Shown piece after piece: positions 56,906 through 64,000 of a stretch of 64,000 nucleotides of DNA. The notes beneath the pieces are model-generated. The model saw nothing but the letters and a program-made list of their open reading frames with translations. It was not told where the DNA came from and ran no database searches. Position numbers and translations under genes: made by a program. The DNA comes from Marinomonas aquiplantarum (GTDB lineage Bacteria; Pseudomonadota; Gammaproteobacteria; Pseudomonadales; Marinomonadaceae). The stretch is taken from contig NZ_QNRF01000010.1 in assembly GCF_003314975.1 (NCBI RefSeq), positions 1 through 64,000 of the forward strand, written 5' to 3'. Within the stretch, counting starts at the first letter, position 1. Every line of letters begins with the position of its first letter.

Positions 56906-57466
56906 TTAATTCACTGAATACTTCACTACAAGACCCGCTAAACCAAATTCTTTTTTGATGTCATCACGAATTTTTTTGGAGGTATCTCGTTTAAACTCAG
57001 GTCCAACAAAAACCTTATATAAAGAGTTTGTCGTCATACTGTAGGCGTCATAATTCGCCTTTTTCAATTTCTCAACTAAACGCGTCGCATTGTTTTTACT
57101 TTTAAAGGTGGCGATTTGAACAGCCCAACGATCTGCCACTTTTTTAGGCTCAGTCTTAGCCGTTTTTACGGGCTCTGGCGCTTTCACTTCTTGTTTAGGC
57201 TGCGTCGCTGACGGTGTAACAGACTTTGCAAGTGGAATGAGCTGAATGTCTTGCGGGGCTTTCTCGGCTTCTTCTGTCGCAATCTCTTGAGCCGACTTAA
57301 CTGGTGCAATGTCTACCACTTCAAATGCCGGTGGTTCAGAAACCACCACCTGCATGTCCAATTCAGGTGGTCGCTCACCATCTAACACTAATGGCAGCAC
57401 AATGGCGGCAGACGCTACCATCAAGCCCGCGCCAATCAAACGATAAGTCAAACGTCTGTCAATCAT
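56906..57466 (-). CDS. SPOR-domain cell-division protein (DedD-like)
   Basis: A 186-aa bitopic protein. A short cytoplasmic start is followed by one membrane helix (about 10-28), a Pro/Lys/Glu-rich periplasmic linker, and a C-terminal SPOR domain (about 112-186, WAVQIATFKSKNNATRLVEKLKKANYDAY onward) that binds denuded septal peptidoglycan. The position after folC equals that of dedD in enterics. The ATG overlaps the folC stop by 4 bases. Confidence 0.9.
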   Translation of the reverse strand: MIDRRLTYRLIGAGLMVASAAIVLPLVLDGERPPELDMQVVVSEPPAFEVVDIAPVKSAQEIATEEAEKAPQDIQLIPLAKSVTPSATQPKQEVKAPEPVKTAKTEPKKVADRWAVQIATFKSKNNATRLVEKLKKANYDAYSMTTNSLYKVFVGPEFKRDTSKKIRDDIKKEFGLAGLVVKYSVN

Positions 57467-58713
57467 AAATCATTCTTTCCCTTGGCGAATTGTAGATAGT
57501 CAGAAACTGTGACAAAAGACCCAAAAACAACCAACGAACGCCCTTCTTGTCTTGCTTGTTCAGTCGCACTGATCAAAGCACTAGCCATGCTAGAGTAGCA
57601 CCGAGCACTGACCTCAAGTGGCGTCAAATGCGTCACCAACTCTTGCGCTTTTGCACCTCTAGGCCCTGCCAAATCAGTACAATGCCAAGTCGAAAAAGAA
57701 TTGGCAAGAATGGACACGACTGAGGCAATGTCTTTGTCATGCAACATACCACACACCGCAATGGGTTGCGTATCAAACGCAGCTAATCGCTGTTGTAACT
57801 CAATAGCAGCCTCTGGATTATGGGCCACATCAATATACACATCAGGTTGCTGAGATACCTTTTGAAAACGCCCTGTCAATTCGGCACTGGCAAATAACGC
57901 TGCCAAATCGGATGCCTTCGGCTCTAACCCCATGTAGGTCAACACCGCCACGACGGTGGCGGCATTTTGCAATGGCAAAGACGGAATCGGCAGATCATCA
58001 TATTGATGTTCGTCATTCTGCCAAGACCATGTCTTTTGTTTAGCCGAAAACTGAAAATCAACGCCTTTTTGTTTTAGCACAGCGCCAATATCAGCAGCGG
58101 TATCCGCAATCCCCTTAGGCGGGGTTACAACACCACTAACTAACAATTTTCCTTCACGCGCGATACCTGTTTTTTCACAAGCAATGACATCAATATCATC
58201 ACCCAGCCAATCAACATGATCGAGTGCAATGGACGTCACTACCGCTACATCCGCATCAACCATATTCACCGAATCAAGTCGTCCGCCTAAGCCTACTTCC
58301 AATACCCAGTAATCCAGTTCAGATTGGTCAAACACCCAAAGGGCAGCCAAGGTACTAAACTCAAAATAGGTTAACGGGATATCTGCACGCAACTGCTCGA
58401 TCAACTCAAACGCTTGGCAAATCAAAGCGTCTTCACAAGGCTGGTTGTTTAGGGCGATACGTTCATTGAAATGAAGAAAATGTGGGGAAGTGTAGGTACC
58501 GACAGAATACCCTTGAGACACCAAATATTGGGTCAGCATGGCACAAGTGGAACCTTTGCCGTTGGTACCAGCAACGGTAATCACCTTATGCTTAGGGCGT
58601 TTTAAGCCCAGTTTTGCTAAGACTTTATTCCCTCTTTCTAGACCTAACTCAATCTCAGAGGGATGTTGGCTCTCAATGTATGAGAGCCAATCCGCTAATG
58701 ACGTTGGCGTCAT
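57463..58713 (-). CDS. folC: bifunctional folylpolyglutamate/dihydrofolate synthase
   Basis: Adds glutamate to dihydropteroate and tetrahydrofolates; Mur-ligase family, 416 aa. The ATP loop is TVAGTNGKGSTCAML (about residues 45-59). YTSPHFLHFNERI, EVGLGGRLDSVN and the C-terminal VDVAHNPEA-like segment (YIDVAHNPEAAIEL) are diagnostic. It begins 4 bases after accD and overlaps the SPOR gene. Confidence 0.95.
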   Translation of the reverse strand: MTPTSLADWLSYIESQHPSEIELGLERGNKVLAKLGLKRPKHKVITVAGTNGKGSTCAMLTQYLVSQGYSVGTYTSPHFLHFNERIALNNQPCEDALICQAFELIEQLRADIPLTYFEFSTLAALWVFDQSELDYWVLEVGLGGRLDSVNMVDADVAVVTSIALDHVDWLGDDIDVIACEKTGIAREGKLLVSGVVTPPKGIADTAADIGAVLKQKGVDFQFSAKQKTWSWQNDEHQYDDLPIPSLPLQNAATVVAVLTYMGLEPKASDLAALFASAELTGRFQKVSQQPDVYIDVAHNPEAAIELQQRLAAFDTQPIAVCGMLHDKDIASVVSILANSFSTWHCTDLAGPRGAKAQELVTHLTPLEVSARCYSSMASALISATEQARQEGRSLVVFGSFVTVSDYLQFAKGKNDL

Positions 58714-58717
58714 TTAA

Positions 58718-59587
58718 TTATGCAACCTTGTGTTTGGTCAACAACGACAATACATTAAACAAGCGATCACGCATTTCATCACGTTTGATAATGGTATCCA
58801 ACGCGCCTTTATCCAATAGGAATTCACTGCGCTGGAAGCCTTCTGGCAACTTCTCACGAACTGTTTGCTCAATTACACGAGGGCCAGCAAAACCGATCAA
58901 TGCGTTTGGTTCAGCAACGTTCAGGTCACCTAGCATTGCCAACGAAGCCGATACACCACCGAACACTGGATCTGTCATCACAGAAATGTAAGGAATTCCT
59001 TCTTGCTTCATGCGCTCAAGACCGGCACTGGTTTTGGCCATCTGCATCAAAGAAATCAAAGCTTCTTGCATACGTGCACCACCACTGGCAGAGAAACACA
59101 CCAATGGGATACGCTTTTCAAGACAAACGTTTACAGCTTGAATAAAGCGCTCCCCCACGATGGCACCCATGGAACCACCAAGGAAACTGAATTCAAACGC
59201 CACCGCCACTACAGGCATACCGTTCAATTCACCCTGCATCGCGACCAAAGCATCTTTTTCGCCCGTTGCTTTTTGAGCATCGGCAATACGATCTTTGTAG
59301 CGCTTAGAGTCTTTGAATTTCAATTTGTCTTCTGGCTCTAGGTGCGCACCAATTTCAGTACGACCCTCTTTATCTAAAAAGATGTCCAAACGACGACGCG
59401 CATTGACACGCAAATGATGATTACACTTAGGGCAAACATCCAGATTTTTTTCTAACTCTGGGCGATACAAAACGTTTTCACATTTTGGGCACTTCTTCCA
59501 AAGACCTTCTGGCACAGAGCCAGATGATGTACGTCGTGATTCACTACGCACAATGGAAGGTACAAACTTATCTAACCAGCTACTCAT
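58718..59587 (-). CDS. accD: acetyl-CoA carboxylase carboxyltransferase beta subunit
   Basis: Beta subunit of the carboxyltransferase that makes malonyl-CoA for fatty-acid synthesis, 289 aa. The zinc ribbon C33-x2-C36 and C52-x2-C55 at the N-terminus is intact. The crotonase-fold part has [21 protein letters not shown] and [16 protein letters not shown]. It is 32 bases downstream of trpA. Confidence 0.97.
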   Translation of the reverse strand: MSSWLDKFVPSIVRSESRRTSSGSVPEGLWKKCPKCENVLYRPELEKNLDVCPKCNHHLRVNARRRLDIFLDKEGRTEIGAHLEPEDKLKFKDSKRYKDRIADAQKATGEKDALVAMQGELNGMPVVAVAFEFSFLGGSMGAIVGERFIQAVNVCLEKRIPLVCFSASGGARMQEALISLMQMAKTSAGLERMKQEGIPYISVMTDPVFGGVSASLAMLGDLNVAEPNALIGFAGPRVIEQTVREKLPEGFQRSEFLLDKGALDTIIKRDEMRDRLFNVLSLLTKHKVA

Positions 59588-59619
59588 TTATTTCTCCATA
59601 CTTCTGTATTTGCTGCCAC

Positions 59620-60426
59620 TCAGGCGTCCATTTCACTACGCATTGGAGTCAAAATTGCCCCCAGAGCGTCAGCTATATATTCTTTTTGTTGATCTTTATT
59701 TTCAGCAATGCAGTTCACTAATACGCTGCCGACAATGACACCATCAGAGCAACGACTCACGGCGGCGGCAGTTTTTGCATCGCGAATGCCAAAGCCCACC
59801 CCAATAGGTAAAGATGTCACACTACGTAGGGTATCTACATGCTGTTTAACACTGTCCACGTCCAACTCACTGGAGCCTGTTACGCCTTTTACTGAAACGT
59901 AATAAACATAACCAGACGCCAAGTCGCAAATTTTCTTTGCTCGCTCAAGTGTGGTGGTCGGTGACAATAAGTAAATCAGATCAATCTCATTTTGTCGGAA
60001 GCATTCTACTACATCTGTCGCCTCTTCAGGAGTCAGATCTACTAATAAAACGCCATCTACCCCTGCTTCTTTTGCTGCATCGGCAAATTTTTGATAACCA
60101 AAAAACTCAATCGGGTTTAAATACCCCATCAAAACAATTGGGGTCGTACTATTGCCTTGTCTAAACTCAGCAATAATTTCCAATACTTTTCGAACACTGG
60201 TGCCCGCCGCTAAACTGCGCTCACAGGCAAGCTGAATAACCGGACCATCCGCCATCGGATCAGAGAACGGCATACCAATCTCGATCACATCTGCACCCGC
60301 ATCCACTAAAGCATTCATAATGGTCACTGTATGCTCAGGAGATGGATCGCCTGCCGTGATGTATGGAATGAGCGCCTTTTTACCAGATTTTTCTAAATTT
60401 TCAAAACATTGCTTTATGCGACTCAT
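59620..60426 (-). CDS. trpA: tryptophan synthase alpha subunit
   Basis: Cleaves indole-3-glycerol phosphate, passing indole to TrpB; TIM barrel of 268 aa. Catalytic Glu49 and Asp60 are in [15 protein letters not shown]. Its ATG overlaps the trpB stop by 4 bases. Confidence 0.97.
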   Translation of the reverse strand: MSRIKQCFENLEKSGKKALIPYITAGDPSPEHTVTIMNALVDAGADVIEIGMPFSDPMADGPVIQLACERSLAAGTSVRKVLEIIAEFRQGNSTTPIVLMGYLNPIEFFGYQKFADAAKEAGVDGVLLVDLTPEEATDVVECFRQNEIDLIYLLSPTTTLERAKKICDLASGYVYYVSVKGVTGSSELDVDSVKQHVDTLRSVTSLPIGVGFGIRDAKTAAAVSRCSDGVIVGSVLVNCIAENKDQQKEYIADALGAILTPMRSEMDA

Positions 60427-61634
60427 ACTTCAATCCCATCCAATTCAGCAACCGTCAAAATATCTTTATCGCCACGCCCAGACAAATTTACAACAACGAC
60501 TTGGTCTGGAGACATGGTCGCCGCGAGTTTCATACCATAAGCCACAGCATGACTGGACTCCAATGCTGGCATAATACCTTCAAGGCGCGTTAAGTCTCGG
60601 AACGCATCCATGGCTTCATCATCATTAATGGCCACATAATGAGCACGACCCACATCTTTTAACCAAGCATGTTCTGGTCCTACACCTGGGTAATCCAACC
60701 CAGCCGAGATAGAATGAGTACCGATAATTTGCCCATCATCGTCTGCCATGACATAAGTTCGATTACCGTGCAGGACACCTGGACGACCAGCAGATAACGG
60801 CGCAGCGTGACGCCCAGTTTCAAGACCATCACCACCCGCCTCAACACCGTACATGGCCACAGACTCATCCTCAATAAAAGGATGAAACATTCCAATCGCA
60901 TTAGAACCGCCACCAACACAAGCGACAACCGCATCAGGCAAACGCCCTTCATGCTCAATACATTGCTGCTTCGTCTCACGGCCAATAATCGCCTGAAAAT
61001 CACGAACCAACTTAGGATAAGGATGAGGACCTGCCGCCGTACCTATGATGTAAAAGGTATCATCCACATTGCCAACCCAGTAACGCATGGCCTCATTCAA
61101 CGCGTCTTTCAGAGTTTGCGTACCGGACTCAACAGAAATCACTTCTGCGCCCAACAGCTTCATACGATAGACATTAAGAGACTGACGACGGATGTCCTCT
61201 GCGCCCATAAACACTTTGCATTTCAAACCAAGACGAGCCGCCACCGTCGCCGAAGCCACACCATGCTGCCCAGCCCCAGTTTCCGCAATAATATTGGGCT
61301 TACCCATATGTTTCGCCAATAAGGCTTGACCTATGGTGTTGTTAATTTTATGCGCCCCTGTGTGGTTCAAATCTTCACGTTTTAAGTAGATCTTCGCCCC
61401 ACCGGCTTTTTGTGTCAGACGTTCAGCAAAGTACAAAGGTGAAGGTCGCCCAACGTAATGAGCCAAATCGTAATCAAACGCGGCTTGGAAATCCGCATCC
61501 TTTGATAAGGTTTCATACATTTTCGACAAATCATCCAATGCCGACATCAGTGTTTCGGAAACAAACACACCACCATAATCACCAAAACGCCCATGTTCAT
61601 CCGGCAAATTGATATGATCTTTCTTGCTATCCAC
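60423..61634 (-). CDS. trpB: tryptophan synthase beta subunit
   Basis: PLP enzyme that condenses indole with serine, 403 aa, TrpB1 type. The PLP lysine is K96 ([14 protein letters not shown]), and the phosphate-binding loop is [10 protein letters not shown]. The gene overlaps trpF by 8 bases and trpA by 4, giving a tightly coupled trpFBA. Confidence 0.97.
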   Translation of the reverse strand: MDSKKDHINLPDEHGRFGDYGGVFVSETLMSALDDLSKMYETLSKDADFQAAFDYDLAHYVGRPSPLYFAERLTQKAGGAKIYLKREDLNHTGAHKINNTIGQALLAKHMGKPNIIAETGAGQHGVASATVAARLGLKCKVFMGAEDIRRQSLNVYRMKLLGAEVISVESGTQTLKDALNEAMRYWVGNVDDTFYIIGTAAGPHPYPKLVRDFQAIIGRETKQQCIEHEGRLPDAVVACVGGGSNAIGMFHPFIEDESVAMYGVEAGGDGLETGRHAAPLSAGRPGVLHGNRTYVMADDDGQIIGTHSISAGLDYPGVGPEHAWLKDVGRAHYVAINDDEAMDAFRDLTRLEGIMPALESSHAVAYGMKLAATMSPDQVVVVNLSGRGDKDILTVAELDGIEV

Positions 61635-62244
61635 GTTTTGCTCCCGTTATAAACTCTGTCACTTTCAAATTATTTTTGATGCCTTTTGATTGCTCAACAC
61701 CACCACTCACATCAACCGCATAAGGTGACACTTGAGTCACCGCTTGAGTGACATTATCTGGCGTTAAGCCACCCGCCAATACAATAGGTTTAGGCAAATC
61801 ACTGGGTATCAACGACCAGTTAAAGGTTTCACCTGTGCCACCTGGAATTCCTTTCTTATAAGCATCCAACAGAATAGCACTTGCGCTGGGGTATTGTGAC
61901 ACATTGAGGGCAATGTCATCACCCTCTTTCACCCGTAAGGCCTTCATATAATGACGCTGATAAGACACGCATTCAGCCTCAGTTTCATGGCCATGAAATT
62001 GAATCATCCAACGGGCACTGGAGCCAATAACCGACTCAATCAGACTTTTTCCCGCGTCAACAAACAACGCCACTGGCACCACGAATGGCGGCAACTGAGC
62101 CACAATATCATTCGCCACATCAGGGCTGACATAACGCGGGCTTTTTTCATAAAAAACAAAGCCCAAAGCATCCGCGCCCGCTTCACAAGCCGATAGCGCA
62201 TCCGCTAAATTAGTAATTCCACAGATTTTAACTCGACAACTCAT
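61627..62244 (-). CDS. trpF: phosphoribosylanthranilate isomerase
   Basis: Third enzyme of tryptophan synthesis; TIM barrel of 205 aa, here unfused to trp[13 protein letters not shown] carries the catalytic Cys near residue 8, and the catalytic Asp is in [20 protein letters not shown]. It overlaps truA by 17 bases. Confidence 0.95.
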   Translation of the reverse strand: MSCRVKICGITNLADALSACEAGADALGFVFYEKSPRYVSPDVANDIVAQLPPFVVPVALFVDAGKSLIESVIGSSARWMIQFHGHETEAECVSYQRHYMKALRVKEGDDIALNVSQYPSASAILLDAYKKGIPGGTGETFNWSLIPSDLPKPIVLAGGLTPDNVTQAVTQVSPYAVDVSGGVEQSKGIKNNLKVTEFITGAKRG

Positions 62245-63052
62245 AACGGGACTCGTCTACAAAGGGTAAAAAATGAGGGCCTAATTTGCACACAGGCACA
62301 TTAAAATGTTTTGGGTATTCAGCATCAACAAAATACAAACCGTATGGCGGTGCAGTAATACCGCCTTTCGCTCTGTCTTTAGCATCTAATACTTGTTGTG
62401 CCCATTCCAGCGGCTGCTCACCAGCACCTATCGTCATCAACACACCGGCAAAGTTTCGTATCATGTGATGCAGAAAAGCATTCGCTCGTACATCCAAAAC
62501 GATGTACTGACCCAATTGATGAACGTCAAAATTCAAGATGGTTCGAACTGGTGTATTGGCTTGACAACCAACCGCACGAAAAGACGTAAAATCATGCGTA
62601 CCAATAAAGGTCGCAGCGGCTTGTCGCATGACATTGACATCAAGTGACTTGTAAGTCCAAGTCACTCCTTTAGCCAAAATAGCCGGACAAAAATCTGCTT
62701 GATAGATCACATAACGATAGCGGCGACTTAAAGCACTGAATCGAGCATGAAAGTCATCCTCTACATAACGGGCCGCCACAACGGTAATATCATCAGGAAG
62801 GTATGTGTTAACACCCAAAGTCCAAGCTCGCTCATTTCGCTCCGCTTGAGTCTCAAAATGCACAACTTGCGCACTGGCATGAACACCTGAGTCTGTGCGC
62901 CCTGCGCATACAACTTTTACCGTATGATTGGCGATCACAGACAAGGCTTTTTCTAAATTTTCTTGAACACTTGGAACATCAAACTTTTGGGCTTGCCAGC
63001 CCTTATACGCTGAGCCGTTATACTCAACGACCAGTACTACTTTCTTAGTCAC
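62228..63052 (-). CDS. truA: tRNA pseudouridine(38-40) synthase
   Basis: Modifies U38-U40 in the anticodon stem-loop. The protein is 274 aa. Catalytic Asp54 lies in CAGRTDSGVHASAQVVHF. The position between fimV and trpF is conserved in Pseudomonas and relatives. It overlaps fimV by 8 bases. Confidence 0.97.
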   Translation of the reverse strand: MTKKVVLVVEYNGSAYKGWQAQKFDVPSVQENLEKALSVIANHTVKVVCAGRTDSGVHASAQVVHFETQAERNERAWTLGVNTYLPDDITVVAARYVEDDFHARFSALSRRYRYVIYQADFCPAILAKGVTWTYKSLDVNVMRQAAATFIGTHDFTSFRAVGCQANTPVRTILNFDVHQLGQYIVLDVRANAFLHHMIRNFAGVLMTIGAGEQPLEWAQQVLDAKDRAKGGITAPPYGLYFVDAEYPKHFNVPVCKLGPHFLPFVDESRYELSS

Positions 63053-64000
63053 TTGGGAACATGCGCTCCATCATACTTTGTGCTTCGGCAATTTGCTGTT
63101 CATTACCGGATTCAACCACATCTTCTAAAATTACACGAGCACCTTCTTCGTCACCCATATCCATATAGGCTCTTGCCAGATCAAGTTTGGTTGCAACTTC
63201 ATCACCACTGGCATCAAAGAAATCAAACTCTTCTTCATCATCACTTATTGCTTCATCCGAAGCCGCTTCAGCCTCACCAAAAGCTGGCACATCGATCTCT
63301 TCGACCTCGTCCTGCATTTCAGCAAGTGTTTCTTCAATAGAATTTTCCACACTGTCGTCTGGCACACCATTGAAGATCGCAGATTCATCTACATCTTCTT
63401 GCTCAGTGTCTTCTAACAAATTTGAAACAAAAGACTCTTCTTCACTGTCAATTTGAAGATCGTCTGGTGCGGTAAATTCGGATAGATCGTCTTCCGCTTC
63501 TGCTTCTGGTTCATCCAAAGAATCAAATTCATCCAGTTCAGGCTCCATGGTTGGGATATCATCACCATCAAACGCCTCTTCAGCAGAACTCTCTTCATCG
63601 GCCAAATCCAATACAGGATCAGGCAGATCATCGATATCTTCGAACCCAGGAAACTCTTCTTCAGGCTCATCAGCATTTTCAAGAATGTCTTCTGCAGCCG
63701 CCTCTTCCTCAAAGCCCATATCCATGTCATCGGCTACTTCTGGGAAATCAGTTGAAGCAACCTCTTCATCAAAAGCATTAAAATCCTCAGGCTCGTCTTC
63801 AGGGGTATCAAAGTCGAATGCAAAAGGGTCTTCTTCTGCTAGCTCTTCTTTCGCTTCTGGCTCATCAATAGCTTCATCTAACGCCACCGCCGCAACCGGT
63901 GCTGCAGCCACTGCTGCGGTAGATAAATCAAATTCATCCTTTTTTGCGCTGTCGACATCCTCAATTTGTTTCTTACCCGAGCGGCGCATAATTAAGCCGA
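63045..64000 (-). CDS. fimV: FimV C-terminal region (partial, runs out of window)
   Basis: The reading frame is open to the right edge (codons for G-L-I before the Met at 63989), so the Met is internal and the gene's N-terminal part lies outside the window. The visible ~317 residues begin just after an expected membrane helix (GLIMRRSGKK). They form a long very acidic cytoplasmic region (Glu/Asp-rich, about 25-255) and end in the conserved FimV C-terminal TPR-like domain (KLDLARAYMDMGDEEGARVILEDVVESG). FimV is a polar hub for type IV pili and cyclic-di-GMP or cAMP signalling. Confidence 0.88.
   Translation of the reverse strand, partial: GLIMRRSGKKQIEDVDSAKKDEFDLSTAAVAAAPVAAVALDEAIDEPEAKEELAEEDPFAFDFDTPEDEPEDFNAFDEEVASTDFPEVADDMDMGFEEEAAAEDILENADEPEEEFPGFEDIDDLPDPVLDLADEESSAEEAFDGDDIPTMEPELDEFDSLDEPEAEAEDDLSEFTAPDDLQIDSEEESFVSNLLEDTEQEDVDESAIFNGVPDDSVENSIEETLAEMQDEVEEIDVPAFGEAEAASDEAISDDEEEFDFFDASGDEVATKLDLARAYMDMGDEEGARVILEDVVESGNEQQIAEAQSMMERMFPSD

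Noticed and set aside
60807-61322. 171-aa plus-strand frame within trpB
   Set aside because: Antisense shadow of trpB, with biased composition and no initiation signal.
63053-63340. Open frame on the plus strand opposite fimV
   Set aside because: It is the antisense of the Glu/Asp-rich repeats of FimV, which by codon structure leaves the other strand open; the composition (His/Leu/Gln) is not protein-like and there is no ribosome site.

Overview
The window is a chromosomal segment of a gammaproteobacterium, most likely an Oceanospirillales member close to Marinomonas. This is inferred from gene order and protein style; no search was run. Supporting order: fimV-truA-trpF-trpB-trpA-accD-folC-SPOR-cvpA-purF-metZ, a cysI-DUF934 pair, a stand-alone second EF-G, and AT-leaning intergenic DNA. 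No prophage, insertion sequence, CRISPR array or tRNA gene was seen. No gene-free stretch exceeds about 300 bases; the longest (31-319, 22834-23115, 48750-49018, 11659-11927, 39063-39321) hold promoters, terminators or unassigned palindromes.

Layout. Positions 1-32 are the 5' end of a 16S rRNA gene that runs leftward out of the window, with its leader, boxA and promoter. Then come class I fumarase, an unusual DUF2786-repeat coiled-coil protein, a HIT protein, an SMP-30 lactonase-like protein, proS, arsC-like and wrbA-like genes. Positions 7.9-14.1 kb are a sulfur region: cysB, a TauE/SafE exporter, a DAHP synthase, nfuA, cysI and DUF934. Next are an SH3 membrane protein, a Kef-type antiporter and EF-G2 (14.1-18.3 kb), an aldo/keto reductase, a di-haem peroxidase with candidate Fur and FNR/ANR sites, minCDE, sbcDC and a small 2Fe-2S protein.

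Positions 29-41.8 kb are a mosaic of single genes: a two-gene exported cassette with an odd start codon, pepD, a cytoplasmic PL2 pectate lyase, a beta-barrel protein, gor and xthA (divergent), an ArsR-type regulator of the HlyU/BigR kind, an alpha/beta hydrolase, an exported ATP-dependent DNA ligase, a DUF1127 protein, a LysR/VOC divergent pair and a lipase.

Positions 41.8-48.7 kb form a tight leftward unit: uup, DUF2760, Hsp70 and Hsp70-DUF3731. It is the best candidate for an undescribed system, because two paralogous Hsp70-like proteins without a lid domain are coupled to an unknown partner and sit directly downstream of a ribosome-associated ABC-F ATPase. An RND efflux pair follows (49.0-53.3 kb). 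The right end (53.4-64 kb) is the conserved housekeeping block for methionine, purine, folate, fatty-acid and tryptophan synthesis, ending in the C-terminal part of fimV, which is cut by the window edge.
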